Positions 1 to 7,549 of a stretch of DNA of 23,058 nt are shown one piece after another. The translations under genes and the position numbers were made by a program. The DNA lies in contig JAFAFF010000141.1 in assembly GCA_023423605.1 (NCBI GenBank), forward strand, positions 1 to 23,058, read 5' to 3'. The notes beneath the pieces are model-generated. The model saw nothing but the letters and a program-made list of their open reading frames with translations, did not search any database and was not told the DNA's origin. How positions within the stretch are numbered: the stretch's first letter is position 1; every line of letters begins with the position of its first letter. This stretch comes from Pseudomonadota bacterium (GTDB lineage: Bacteria > Pseudomonadota > Gammaproteobacteria > Xanthomonadales > Xanthomonadaceae).

Positions 1-213
1 TGGATCGCCAGGATGTTTCCCAAGGATGCTGAGGCTGGCGGCGGGTTGTTCGTTGCCGTGGTCCAGATGTCCATCGCGCTGGGCTCGACGGTGGGCGGCC
101 TGCTGTTCGACCACGGCGGCCATCGCAGTGCGTTCATCGTGAGCGCAGTACTGCTGGCGATGTGCGCCTTGCTGACCGTCGTGACGGCGCGCCCGTCGGT
201 GGCGCCCAGGTGA
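1..213 (+). CDS. MFS transporter, C-terminal end (partial)
   Basis: The reading frame is open from the first base of the window (W-I-A-R before the first Met at 13) to a TGA at 211-213, so this is the 3' end of a gene that begins upstream. The roughly 70 residues contain P-K-D-A-E-A-G-G-G followed by two hydrophobic helices joined by a [10 protein letters not shown] turn. This resembles the last two membrane segments of the drug/sugar-efflux branch of the major facilitator superfamily (AraJ/NepI-like, inner membrane, proton-coupled export). Substrate cannot be deduced from this fragment. It precedes the cupin gene by 98 bases on the same strand and may be its operon partner. Confidence 0.75.
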   Translation, partial: WIARMFPKDAEAGGGLFVAVVQMSIALGSTVGGLLFDHGGHRSAFIVSAVLLAMCALLTVVTARPSVAPR

Positions 214-311
214 TGGAGCCTGGGTCGCCACGAAATAACGCAATCAGGGGCTTGCCGCTGGGGACATGGAGCCCCGCCAACGCCGCACGAAACTTATCAA
301 GGAGAATGCTC

Positions 312-788
312 ATGAATATGTCCCTTCTGACGCTGGGCGTACTTGCAATGGCAGCCCAGGAGGCCACGGTCGGTGTCGAAAGACCGTCGCAGCAGATCGC
401 AAGGGCAGGGGAGCAGGCCTCCATTCCCGGTCCCGCTGAGTACTTCACAGGTCAGGTCAGGATCGATCCTGTATGGCCAGCCGATGATGCTATCAATGCA
501 TCTGGCGGACTGGTTACTTTCGAGCCGGGCGCACGTTCGGCCTGGCATACCCATCCCGCGGGCCAGCGCCTGGTCGTGGTTTCCGGCGTGGGACTCACCC
601 AGGAATGGGGGAAGCCGGTGCAGGAAATCAGGCCGGGCGATGTGGTGTGGTGCCCACCCGGCGTGAAGCACTGGCACGGGGCGGCGCGCGCTACCGCGAT
701 GACCCACCTGGCCGTCACAGGTACCGTGGACGGCAGGAATGTTGAATGGATGGAGAAGGTCGATGATGAGCAATACAACGCGCGGTGA
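312..788 (+). CDS. Cupin-domain protein, hydroxynitrile-lyase-like
   Basis: A 158-residue single-domain cupin. The start at 312 is chosen because AAGGAG at 298-303 lies 8 bases upstream; the frame is open further upstream without a better site. Cupin motif 1 carries H79-x-H81-x3-Q85, and motif 2 carries H120 in a V-K-H-W-H-G context. Together with [12 protein letters not shown] near residues 40-53 and the C-terminal W-M-E-x-V-x-D-E-Q-Y, this matches the small Mn-dependent cupins that include the Granulicella (R)-hydroxynitrile lyase, where the same four residues bind metal. Such cupins usually sit beside carboxymuconolactone-decarboxylase-family genes, as here, where the next gene starts inside this one. 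The first 18 residues are hydrophobic but lack a basic n-region, so export is uncertain. The natural substrate is unknown. Confidence 0.85.
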   Translation: MNMSLLTLGVLAMAAQEATVGVERPSQQIARAGEQASIPGPAEYFTGQVRIDPVWPADDAINASGGLVTFEPGARSAWHTHPAGQRLVVVSGVGLTQEWGKPVQEIRPGDVVWCPPGVKHWHGAARATAMTHLAVTGTVDGRNVEWMEKVDDEQYNAR

Positions 789-1614
789 GCGGTGCTCCCG
801 GCTTCGGATCGTCGTTCCGAGCCTGCTGCTGACGATCTTGCCGGCACTCACCCTGGCGCAAACCGGTAACTTGAGGGAATCCCCGGCCATGACCATCGAA
901 TCCAGCACGTCCCAGCACAACGAGGCGCTCGATCTCCGCCAGCAGGCGATCGCGCCAATCGGGGCTTTGTCCGCCGCAGGCGACATGGCTCGGCTCGGTA
1001 CCGCATTGAACCAGGGTCTGGACGCCGGCATGACGGTGAGCGATGCCCGGGAAATCCTGTTGCAGCTCTACGCGTACGCCGGTTTTCCCCGCAGCCTCAA
1101 CGCTCTGGCGGAGCTGATGAAAGTGCTGGAAGCCCGTCGGCAGCGGGGCATCCAGGATGCACCCGGCCGGGAACCCAATCGTTCCATTCCGATGGGGGAG
1201 GAGTTGCTGGCCACGGGAACGGCCAATCAGACGCTGCTTTCGGGAGGACTGGTGGACGGGCCGTTGTTCGATTTTGCGCCCGTGGCCAACCAGTACCTGC
1301 GCAGCCACTTGTTCGGCGCCATCTTCGAACGGGACAACCTCGACTGGCAAAGCCGCGAGCTGGCGACCATCGGCATGTTGTCCGCGCTGCCGGGAGCCGA
1401 CGCGCAGTTGCAGGCACATATCCGCATCGGCATGAATACCGGGCTCACCGAACCGCAACTGCGGCACCTGGCCCGGACGCTGGATGAGCGGGCGGACGTC
1501 CATTTCGCGCAGCGGGTGACCGACGCGATGGACAGGCAGCTCGCCAGTACCAACACGGACATGCAGAAGAAGAGCGAACAGAAGAAGAGCGAAACGGCCA
1601 CGTTGCGCTGGTGA
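763..1614 (+). CDS. Secreted carboxymuconolactone decarboxylase family protein
   Basis: A 283-residue protein. The start at 763 is preferred over 739 because GGAGAAGG at 752-759 lies just upstream and because it yields a good signal peptide: basic R-x-R, then a hydrophobic run ending A-L-T-L-A before Q-T-G-N. Two helical repeats typical of the CMD/AhpD fold follow: residues about 70-125 (L-N-x-G-L-D-A-G-M-T with a GFPRSLNAL helix) and about 185-255 ([14 protein letters not shown] and [11 protein letters not shown]). There is no CxxC pair, so peroxidase activity of the AhpD type is unlikely. It overlaps the cupin gene by 26 bases, implying coupled translation and a shared pathway. The C-terminus is a lysine-rich duplicated tail (QKKSE twice). 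The stop codon lies in the loop of a perfect hairpin. Confidence 0.85.
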   Translation: MMSNTTRGERCSRLRIVVPSLLLTILPALTLAQTGNLRESPAMTIESSTSQHNEALDLRQQAIAPIGALSAAGDMARLGTALNQGLDAGMTVSDAREILLQLYAYAGFPRSLNALAELMKVLEARRQRGIQDAPGREPNRSIPMGEELLATGTANQTLLSGGLVDGPLFDFAPVANQYLRSHLFGAIFERDNLDWQSRELATIGMLSALPGADAQLQAHIRIGMNTGLTEPQLRHLARTLDERADVHFAQRVTDAMDRQLASTNTDMQKKSEQKKSETATLRW

Positions 1615-1632
1615 CGACCAGCGCAACGTGGC
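1597..1632. terminator. 15-bp perfect hairpin between convergent genes
   Basis: GCCACGTTGCGCTGG at 1597-1611 is perfectly complementary to 1618-1632, with a 6-base loop that contains the stop codon of the CMD-family gene. It lies between that gene and the convergent catalase gene, which stops at 1652. There is no T-run on the plus side. On the minus strand the stem is followed by a moderately T-rich stretch (CCGTTTCGCTCTTCTTC), so it could terminate catalase transcription better than the other direction. Confidence 0.6.
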
Positions 1633-1651
1633 TCGCTCCGGCCAGCCTGGA

Positions 1652-3151
1652 TCAGCTCTCGCTCATGCCTGCCGCAGGTTCGGCGGCGCTGCCGTGGCGC
1701 ACCTTCTCCTCGATGCGTTGGCCGATATCGGGATCGATCGAACTCCAATAGGCCAGCGCACGTTCCAGCACCGGGCTGCGCACGCCACCCAGCAGCGAGC
1801 CGGCCACGGTCTCCACCAGTGCGGTGCGTTCGGCCTCGCTGAACACGTCGCGCACCAGGGTACCGGGCTGGATGAAGTCGTCGTCGTCCTCGCGCAGGGT
1901 GTAGGCGCTGCGCACCATCGCGCCATCGGCTTCCCAGCCGTCGTCCATCGTGCCGGTTTCATCCGCCCAGGAACGCCCGCCGCTGTTGGGCGCATGCACC
2001 GGTGCCGCACCGCTGTGGTGGTAGTTCATCTGGCCATCGAACATGTAGGTGTTGACCGGAACCTTCGGCTGGTTGACCGGGAGCTGATGGAAGTTGGTGC
2101 CGATGCGGTTGCGCTGGGCGTCGTTGTAGGCGAACGCCCGGCCGAGCAGCATCTTGTCCGGCGACAGGGCGATGCCGGGCACGGTGTTGCCCGGCGAGAA
2201 CGCGGCCTGCTCGATCTCGGCGAAGAAGTTCTCGGGATTGCGGTCAAGCCGCATCGTGCCGACGCGGATCAGCGGATAGTCGGCATGCGGCCAGACCTTG
2301 GTCAGATCGAAGGGATTGAAACGATAGTGCTTGGCCTCCTCGTAGCGCATGACCTGCACGCTCAGCACCCACTTCGGGTGCTCGCCGCGTGCGATGGCGT
2401 CGAACAGGTCGCGGCGGTGGAAGTCGGCATCGCGCCCGGCCATCTCCATGGCTTCGGCGTTGCTGAAAAATTCCATGCCCTGTTCCGTGTGGAAGTGGTA
2501 TTTGACGAAGAAGCGCTCGCCGGCGGCGTTGACCCACATGTAGGTGTGCGAGCCGTAGCCGTTCATGTGCCGCCAGGTGCGCGGCAGGCCGCGCGGTCCC
2601 ATGAGATAGGTCACCTGGTGCGCACTTTCGGGATTGGACGACCAGAAGTCCCACTGCATGTGATTGTCGCGCAGTCCGGAATCCGGCAGGCGCTTCTGGC
2701 TGCGGATGAAGTGCGGGAACTTCATCGGGTCGCGGACGAAGAAGACCGGGGTGTTGTTGCCGACCAGGTCGTAGTTGCCCTCGCTGGTGTAGAACTTGAT
2801 CGAGAAGCCGCGCACGTCGCGCCAGGTGTCCGGGCTGCCCATTTCGCCGGCCACGGTCGAGAAGCGGATCAGCATGTCGGTCTTCGTGCCGGGCTGGAAC
2901 AGCGCCGCCTTCGTATACTTCGACACGTCTTCCGTGGTCTCGAACACGCCAAAGGCGCCGGCGCCCTTCGCATGTGGCTGGCGCTCGGGCACCTTTTCGC
3001 GGTTGAAGTGCGCCATCTGCTCGAGGAAGTGCACGTCGTGCAGGACGATCGGACCATCGGGCCCGATGGTGAGCGAGTTGCGGTCGCTGGGCGCGGGCGC
3101 GCCGGTGCTCATGGTTGAGCGGCCGGCTCCGTTTTCACCTTGCTTGGACAT
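1652..3151 (-). CDS. Catalase, small-subunit type
   Basis: A 499-residue monofunctional haem catalase (2 H2O2 to 2 H2O plus O2), the usual length of small-subunit enzymes. The start at 3151 has AGGAG seven bases upstream. Visible active-site elements are distal H60 in [13 protein letters not shown]132 in [19 protein letters not shown] near 96-103, and the proximal haem-ligand Tyr342 in [14 protein letters not shown]. No signal peptide is evident, so it is probably cytoplasmic. It stands alone on the minus strand, convergent with the cupin-CMD pair. A palindrome at 3171-3190, in the leader, may be regulatory. The function is clear; which of the catalases of the genus it is cannot be settled here. 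Confidence 0.97.
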   Translation of the reverse strand: MSKQGENGAGRSTMSTGAPAPSDRNSLTIGPDGPIVLHDVHFLEQMAHFNREKVPERQPHAKGAGAFGVFETTEDVSKYTKAALFQPGTKTDMLIRFSTVAGEMGSPDTWRDVRGFSIKFYTSEGNYDLVGNNTPVFFVRDPMKFPHFIRSQKRLPDSGLRDNHMQWDFWSSNPESAHQVTYLMGPRGLPRTWRHMNGYGSHTYMWVNAAGERFFVKYHFHTEQGMEFFSNAEAMEMAGRDADFHRRDLFDAIARGEHPKWVLSVQVMRYEEAKHYRFNPFDLTKVWPHADYPLIRVGTMRLDRNPENFFAEIEQAAFSPGNTVPGIALSPDKMLLGRAFAYNDAQRNRIGTNFHQLPVNQPKVPVNTYMFDGQMNYHHSGAAPVHAPNSGGRSWADETGTMDDGWEADGAMVRSAYTLREDDDDFIQPGTLVRDVFSEAERTALVETVAGSLLGGVRSPVLERALAYWSSIDPDIGQRIEEKVRHGSAAEPAAGMSES

Positions 3152-3170
3152 GGGGATTCTCCTGTTGTGA

Positions 3171-3190
3171 ACCGCGACAAATATCGCGGT
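3171..3190 (-). promoter_or_regulatory. Inverted repeat in the catalase leader
   Basis: ACCGCGA (3171-3177) and TCGCGGT (3184-3190) are perfect 7-bp arms around CAAATA, ending 19 bases before the catalase start codon and about 8 bases before its ribosome-binding site. It could be an operator or an RNA hairpin that controls access to the ribosome-binding site. No known regulator motif is recognised. Confidence 0.4.
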
Positions 3191-3201
3191 AGCTCATGCA
3201 A

Positions 3202-3429
3202 TCAGATCCGAATGACAGATTGGATTGTAGCTCTGCGGATGTCGCCAATGGTCGGGGCGTGATACCCGCTAAACAGGAAGAAATCGTTGCATTGTGCCGA
3301 TGCGATAGAGGCCTTCAATCGTTCCTTGCCGTTGAACTCGGCGCGTGCGAGGGCGTAGCGCTCCAGCGCCTTGGCGTGATCCGCACGACTCTCGTTGGTT
3401 GGGACGTCAGATGCCTGCGGTGTCGACAA
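3202..3429 (-). other. Small uncertain ORF after the pirin gene
   Basis: A 75-codon open frame begins at a TTG (3429) inside the last codons of the pirin gene and ends at 3202. The peptide (charged helix A-L-E-R-Y-A-L-A-R-A-E-F-N-G, then C-N-D-F-F-L-F-S-G-Y-H-A-P-T) matches no family I recognise, and no convincing ribosome-binding site precedes it. It may be a remnant of a third gene of the pirin cluster or simply chance. Otherwise the stretch 3191-3406 holds only the catalase upstream region. Confidence 0.2.
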
Positions 3430-4114
3430 GCACGAGTTCCGAATCCTCGAGGGCGGTCACCCGGATGCTGTCCAGTTCGCTGATCGCCGCTCCGTCACCG
3501 GCGTTGAGAGCGACGCCATCAACCTCGACCTTGCCCTTGGCCGGGACCAGATAGCCGTAGCGGTTCGCGCCGGCAAAGTGGTATTCGGCCGACTCGCCGG
3601 CCTTCAGCGTTGCGCCCAGAACGCGCGCATCGGTGCGGATCGGCAACGCGTCATCATCGCCATCGACGCCGCTGGCAAGCGTGACGAACTGACCCGAGCG
3701 CTGGCCCTTGGGGAACGGCTTGGCGCCCCAGGACGGCGGACGGCCTTGCTGGTTGGGGAAGATCCATATCTGGAAGATGCGGGTGGTGCCTGGCTCGAGG
3801 TTGTACTCGGAATGCCGGATGCCCGTGCCAGCGCTCATGACCTGGACGTCGCCCGCTTCCGTGCGGCCTTTGTTGCCCAAACTGTCCTGATGGGTGATCG
3901 CACCTTCGCGGACGTAGGTGATGATCTCCATGTCGGAGTGGGCATGCGGAGGAAAGCCGGTGCCGGCCTGGATAGTGTCGTCGTTCCATACCCGCAGCGC
4001 GCCCCAGTGCATGCGCTGGGAATCCTGGTATTCGGCGAAGGAAAAATGGTGCCTGGCGTCAAGCCAACCGTGGTTGGCTCCGCCCAGGCTTTCGAAGGGA
4101 CGACGTTCAATCAT
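3407..4114 (-). CDS. Pirin family protein (YhhW-like bicupin)
   Basis: A 235-residue bicupin. The N-terminal cupin carries the complete metal site of bacterial pirins: H57 and H59 in F-P-P-H-A-H-S-D-M-E, then H101 and E103 in G-I-R-H-S-E-Y-N. These align by position with the His57/His59/His101/Glu103 ligands of E. coli YhhW, which has quercetin 2,3-dioxygenase activity in vitro. The C-terminal cupin (residues about 150-235, ending E-L-V-L-V-D-T-A-G-I) is degenerate, as usual in the family. An AGGA seven bases upstream supports the ATG at 4114. It follows the AhpD-like gene on the same strand after an 89-base gap, so the two may be co-transcribed. Its biological substrate is unknown; family members often respond to oxidative stress. 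Confidence 0.93.
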   Translation of the reverse strand: MIERRPFESLGGANHGWLDARHHFSFAEYQDSQRMHWGALRVWNDDTIQAGTGFPPHAHSDMEIITYVREGAITHQDSLGNKGRTEAGDVQVMSAGTGIRHSEYNLEPGTTRIFQIWIFPNQQGRPPSWGAKPFPKGQRSGQFVTLASGVDGDDDALPIRTDARVLGATLKAGESAEYHFAGANRYGYLVPAKGKVEVDGVALNAGDGAAISELDSIRVTALEDSELVLVDTAGI

Positions 4115-4203
4115 GATGGTGTCCTGACAGGAGGGGATTCGATGATCGCAGTCCAGGAGGTGGCTGCCATGGCTTCGAATATCGGCCCGATGCCACCTCC
4201 GGT

Positions 4204-4545
4204 CTAGGCATCGGGATGCTCGGCAACCGCATCCATGACCCGGGCCGAATAGACCAGCGCAGCCCCGGCATTCAAGGCCACCGCAACGCCCAGCGCCTCG
4301 GCGATCTCCTCACGGCTCGCCCCGTTCTTGAGTGCGGCATCGACGTGGACGGTGATGCAGCCGTCACAGCGCGTAGTGACGGCGACCGCAAGCGCAATCA
4401 ACTCCCGGGTCTTGGCATCAAGATGCTGGGTTTTGTTACCGGCGCCGGCAAGCGTGGCATAGCCGCGGACGGTGTCCGGCGACAGCTTGCCGATTTCCCC
4501 GATCCGGGGCTTCAGTTCTTCGCGATAGGCGTTCCAGTCGAGCAT
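4204..4545 (-). CDS. AhpD-like carboxymuconolactone decarboxylase family protein
   Basis: A 113-residue, single-domain, all-helical AhpD-fold protein. The start at 4545 (M-L-D-W) is preferred over the ATG at 4560 because GAGGAG sits seven bases before it. The redox motif is complete: E48 in R-E-L-I-A-L-A, then C60-D-G-C63 followed by H67. This is the proton-relay and CxxC arrangement of alkylhydroperoxidase D and relatives, so a thiol-dependent peroxide or disulfide reductase role is likely, in contrast to the CxxC-less homologue at 763-1614. It probably forms an operon with the pirin gene downstream. Physiological substrate and electron donor are not indicated. Confidence 0.92.
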   Translation of the reverse strand: MLDWNAYREELKPRIGEIGKLSPDTVRGYATLAGAGNKTQHLDAKTRELIALAVAVTTRCDGCITVHVDAALKNGASREEIAEALGVAVALNAGAALVYSARVMDAVAEHPDA

Positions 4546-5106
4546 GGTGATTCTCCTCATGTGCCTTGGCGGCGTATGCCGGGAAGTTGGGACAGAGCAT
4601 CTGTCGTCCTGCTTCAGGATCGGTCCTGCAGCGTTATTTCCAGGTCGTGGAGGATTTCATGGGCCTGGTTTCGAGAAGGAAGGGGATGATGGGGTTGGCG
4701 GGCTCGGGTGAATGGGGAGATCAACAGGGGTTCTGATGTCTGACTACTTCACGCTGGATGTGTCCTGCAGACGATTCCTCCATCAGCAACTGCCAAAAAT
4801 GGGAGTTCTTTCGTGATCCACCGCGAGGCAATCCAGGAAGAAATCACGAATCACGGACAATGGGTCATTGCGGTGCCCAAGCAGGGGCAAGCCGGCTCGC
4901 ATCTTCCCGACTTGTGGCGGCTGCCTGGCCACGGCGCCTGCCATGCCGAGCAGTTGGCCCTCGGGGTAGAACCCCAGTGCGACGCATGGACAAGTGTGCA
5001 ATTGGGTACTATCTGGAAGGTGGCAGCTATGTGATCGCCTGCAAATGAACTCGCGGGGGCGAGCTTGCAGGCAAAATGGCCTCGCAGGGCAGAAACAGGG
5101 GAAGAC
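4546..5106. other. Intergenic region, 560 bases, with one hairpin
   Basis: No convincing gene was found. Several short frames exist on both strands; the longest (minus, 4783-5217, 144 codons) is rich in Cys and Pro, extends into the next gene and resembles no family. The left end must contain the promoter of the AhpD-like/pirin pair. The right end contains the strong inverted repeat at 5037-5072, just before the next gene. The region marks the change from high-GC housekeeping-like sequence to the lower-GC accessory region. Confidence 0.5.
5037..5072. promoter_or_regulatory. Nested inverted repeat upstream of the 5107 gene
   Basis: GCCTGCAA (5037-5044) pairs perfectly with TTGCAGGC (5065-5072). 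Inside, CTCGC (5050-5054) pairs with GCGAG (5059-5063) around a GGGG loop. The repeat ends 34 bases before the start codon at 5107. No T-run follows on the plus strand, so an operator or leader hairpin is more likely than a terminator. Confidence 0.45.
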
Positions 5107-6588
5107 ATGGAGCTGGTTTTCGTAGTCGCCGTTTTGGGAGTACTTGGTGCCGTCGGCTTGGCCGGCGGAGTCAGCGTCCTGAATGCCTCGCGCGCTCACA
5201 GAACGAAGGTCCGTCAATTCTTGACGACCCCGTTGTCAGTCGATGCTGAAATGCAGGCCAAAGCACAGCGGCTGGGCATTGACGGCGCTGCGGTGGTGGG
5301 CGCAAGCACCTTTGATGTGCTTTACAACACCATGAAGATGGACGGACATGTCCTAACCGGTATTGATCGTCTCCATCACGCTCACGAGTTCTCCAGTCTG
5401 GGTGAGCTCATGGCCTACTTGAAAGAGAACATCATCAGGTACGACAGTAATGGTGATGTCCTTCGTAACGTGATCCACAAATACAAGGGCTATACAGGCG
5501 AAGAACAAGTCTTCGATAAACTCGCGGGCGAGGGACACGAGATCGAGATACCCACATCCGGCACCCAGCCTGGTTACGACGTGTTGGTCGACGGGAAGCC
5601 TTACAACGTAAAGGTCACTGACAACCCGAGCTACATCCAAAAGCACCTGGAAAACCATCCGGATATTGATGTCATCGCCAACAAGGAGATGGCAGCGGCA
5701 TTTGGAGATGATCCTCGTGTCCTGGTCGACGAGACACTGTCAGTCCAGGAGGCCTTCCACCTCACGAATGACACCATGGAAGCGATTGATAGCATGGGCG
5801 ACCTCCTGGATCAGGTCCCGTATATCTCGCTGGCGATCAACTCGGCAAGGCATGGTTATCGCCTTTACAAAGGCGATATTGATTGGAAGACGGCTGCCGA
5901 ACATGCCGCCGTAGATACCACTGCCACGGGTGCGGGTGGCTTCGTAGGGGGCAAGCTGGGCCTGACTCTCGGATTGATGCTGGCACCTGCTACAGGCGGG
6001 ATGTCCGCGGTCATCCTTCCGGCGACCGCGACATTGATCGGCACGTTGGCGGGGGTTTTTACCGGAAAGGCTGGCGGTGGATGGATCAAAAAGCGCCATC
6101 TACGAGCATTCCAGAAGAAGCTCGATGCGGCGGCAGCCGAGCTGGCGGACGCCTTCCTACGCGCATATGGTGAGATAAAAAGCCACTTGTCCGCCTACTT
6201 CAACAGCCGGATCAACGAGGCAAGGCGCGGGGAAGCAAAGGCGGGCACCGGTCTGCGCGCGACGTTGTTCCCATCTACTCAAGCTGTCTTCTATCAGATG
6301 GCTCAGGAGCGCTTTGTCCGCGAGCGTGACGAGGAGCTCCGGGTCTTGGCTGCTCTCAAAGCGGAAGTTTCCAGCAAGCCAGGCAAGGATGCAGGCTTGA
6401 TCCTCGTGACTCACGACCCTGCGATCTATCTGGGAGTAGATCCGCTGCCCGCGCTCCACGCCGCCGTGATCGAGCGGGCCGAGGACGTGGACACTGAGCT
6501 GCGACGCCTTGGGATCAAGCCAGCAAGACCTGCGGCACCGAAAGAGCCCGGGTCCGTGGGATCAGCCAGCCCCGTTCTCGCAAGCTGA
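5107..6588 (+). CDS. Membrane-anchored protein with endonuclease-like core and glycine-rich segment
   Basis: A 493-residue protein of no family I can name. The start at 5107 follows an AGGGGAAG and places a membrane helix at residues 2-25. A basic linker (R29-R36) is followed by an acidic helical part (45-125). Residues about 128-195 look like a small alpha/beta core: G-Y-T-G-E-E (E132/E133), then strand E-I-E-I-P-T, then P-G-Y-D158-V-L-V-D-G, then Y-N167-V-K169-V-T-D, a helix with Y-I-Q-K-H, and D-I-D-V-I-A-N-K-E. The order and spacing resemble PD-(D/E)xK nucleases, with N replacing the usual acidic residue before K169. Residues 272-325 form a glycine-rich hydrophobic block like a glycine zipper. 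Residues 328-425 are helical and charged. No partner gene is adjacent. A toxin, defence or phage-related effector is an inference only. Confidence 0.85.
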   Translation: MELVFVVAVLGVLGAVGLAGGVSVLNASRAHRTKVRQFLTTPLSVDAEMQAKAQRLGIDGAAVVGASTFDVLYNTMKMDGHVLTGIDRLHHAHEFSSLGELMAYLKENIIRYDSNGDVLRNVIHKYKGYTGEEQVFDKLAGEGHEIEIPTSGTQPGYDVLVDGKPYNVKVTDNPSYIQKHLENHPDIDVIANKEMAAAFGDDPRVLVDETLSVQEAFHLTNDTMEAIDSMGDLLDQVPYISLAINSARHGYRLYKGDIDWKTAAEHAAVDTTATGAGGFVGGKLGLTLGLMLAPATGGMSAVILPATATLIGTLAGVFTGKAGGGWIKKRHLRAFQKKLDAAAAELADAFLRAYGEIKSHLSAYFNSRINEARRGEAKAGTGLRATLFPSTQAVFYQMAQERFVRERDEELRVLAALKAEVSSKPGKDAGLILVTHDPAIYLGVDPLPALHAAVIERAEDVDTELRRLGIKPARPAAPKEPGSVGSASPVLAS

Positions 6589-6600
6589 CGCGCGTCAGCT
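6583..6600. repeat. 18-bp perfect palindrome over the stop codon
   Basis: AGCTGACGCGCGTCAGCT is a perfect palindrome without a loop, covering the TGA (6586-6588) of the preceding gene. No T-run follows. Its core TGACGC-GCGTCA recurs in shortened form at 7480-7493, which suggests a protein-binding site more than a terminator. Confidence 0.55.
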
Positions 6601-6725
6601 CGGTGCCGGCCAGAGTGCGACCGAAACGAATGATGTATTGATTGGCGTCATGGAACGCTCCGTGGGTTCCTTCCCCGAGCAGGTGCGGCATCGCTGTGGG
6701 CGAATTGCGTGACGAAAAGGACCCG

Positions 6726-6743
6726 GCACCATTGAGATGGTGC
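6726..6743. repeat. Short hairpin at the start of the 6737 ORF
   Basis: GCACCAT (6726-6732) and ATGGTGC (6737-6743) are perfect arms around TGAG. The right arm begins with the ATG of the small ORF at 6737, so if that ORF is real its start codon would be sequestered in RNA. Confidence 0.35.
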
Positions 6744-7069
6744 TCGCAGCCCGGCGCGGCCGCAAGCCGATCAATTGCGTTGCGATGACGGCTGAGGAAC
6801 GGCAGGCCCAGTATCGGTTTCGTCGCAAGGCGGCTGCGAACTATACGACCCTGTTGGACCGTATCCGCTTGGAACTGTCTGATGAAAACGTCAGGACAGC
6901 AAAGCGCTACCCCCCTGTGGTGTGCCAAGGGCGCATTGTAGCCGGGGTAGGGGCCTACGATCGACGCCTCACGCGTCGCAGGTGGGCAACGTTGGCCGCT
7001 GTGCCGCTCTGCAACGAAGCGAAGACCACTCCCTCTCTACCTCTGTATGCGCGGATCAACGTTGCATAG
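6737..7069 (+). CDS. Small hypothetical protein with basic R-R-G-R-K-P / M-T-A-E-E-R-Q motif
   Basis: A 110-codon frame. The first 55 residues look genuine: a basic R-R-G-R-K-P start, then M-T-A-E-E-R-Q-A-Q-Y-R-F-R-R-K-A. This pattern is common at the N-terminus of small phage- and plasmid-borne basic proteins, probably nucleic-acid binding, followed by a helix L-L-D-R-I-R-L-E-L-S-D-E-N. The second half is compositionally odd and may be read-through of decayed sequence, so the gene may be a truncated remnant. No clear ribosome-binding site is visible and a hairpin covers the start. Function unknown. Confidence 0.35.
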   Translation: MVLAARRGRKPINCVAMTAEERQAQYRFRRKAAANYTTLLDRIRLELSDENVRTAKRYPPVVCQGRIVAGVGAYDRRLTRRRWATLAAVPLCNEAKTTPSLPLYARINVA

Positions 7070-7215
7070 GGTCCGATGTCGCTGTTGGCTTGGGTGGCCC
7101 CAGGGACCAGGATCGCACCGCTTGAGTGCCCGGTACATCAAGCGGCCATTCCGCGATCTCTGTGAAAAGCTGAAGCTCATCGATCATTCCTTTGAAATTG
7201 TCATCGTGCGAACCA

Positions 7216-7237
7216 GCGCGTCGAGCAGGCGACGCGC
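7216..7237. repeat. 8-bp inverted repeat, 6-base loop
   Basis: GCGCGTCG (7216-7223) and CGACGCGC (7230-7237) flank AGCAGG. It overlaps the end of a short unassigned plus-strand frame that stops at 7241. No T-run follows; role unknown. Confidence 0.4.
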
Positions 7238-7479
7238 CTGATCATCAGCATGCTCCTACGATCATCACGACCATCGCCGACAGGGCAAGCTAAACCTTTT
7301 TCTCGAACTTAGATTTATGAGTCCTGTTTAGGGATGCGTCCGCACTTGGACGAAAACGGACATCAGTGGGCAGGTCAGGCGCCGTCGCCCGTTTCGGTGG
7401 TGGACCGCTGATTGGTGTCCAGGACGGGCCGATGGGTGCGTTCCCGGAGTCGGTGCAGAACCGCCACAGCGGCAGATAA

Positions 7480-7493
7480 CGTGACGCGTCACG
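7480..7493. promoter_or_regulatory. 14-bp perfect palindrome upstream of the 7550 gene
   Basis: CGTGACGCGTCACG is a perfect palindrome 56 bases before the ATG at 7550, a typical distance for an operator overlapping a promoter. It shares the TGACGCG...TCA core with the palindrome at 6583-6600. Confidence 0.4.
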
Positions 7494-7549
7494 CTCGGCG
7501 CTGCCATTACTGAGTTCGTCTATGATCCGCCTCATACACAGGGGGCATC

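Larger units (their letters stand above)
6601..7549. other. Poorly coding accessory stretch
   Basis: About 950 bases with no well-supported gene. It contains the weak frame at 6737-7069 and a short open frame ending at 7241, whose last 35 codons (Y-I-K-R-P-F-R-D-L-C-E-K-L-K-L-I-D-H) look protein-like but are not recognised. It also contains perfect inverted repeats at 6726-6743, 7216-7237 and 7480-7493. No transposase or insertion-sequence ends were found. Decayed mobile-element DNA is a reasonable reading. Confidence 0.4.

Noticed and set aside
1628-3118. A 496-codon open frame on the plus strand opposite the catalase gene
   Set aside because: It is an antisense shadow in GC-rich DNA; the minus strand encodes a full catalase with all active-site residues.
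4783-5217. A 144-codon minus-strand frame with an S-V-I-R-D-F-F-L-D-C-L end resembling a LysR C-terminus
   Set aside because: The resemblance is slight, there is no DNA-binding domain, and it overlaps the start of the confident plus-strand gene at 5107.
7289-7323. CTAAAC...GTTTAG as possible insertion-sequence ends
   Set aside because: The arms are too short, no target duplication is visible and no transposase frame lies between or near them.
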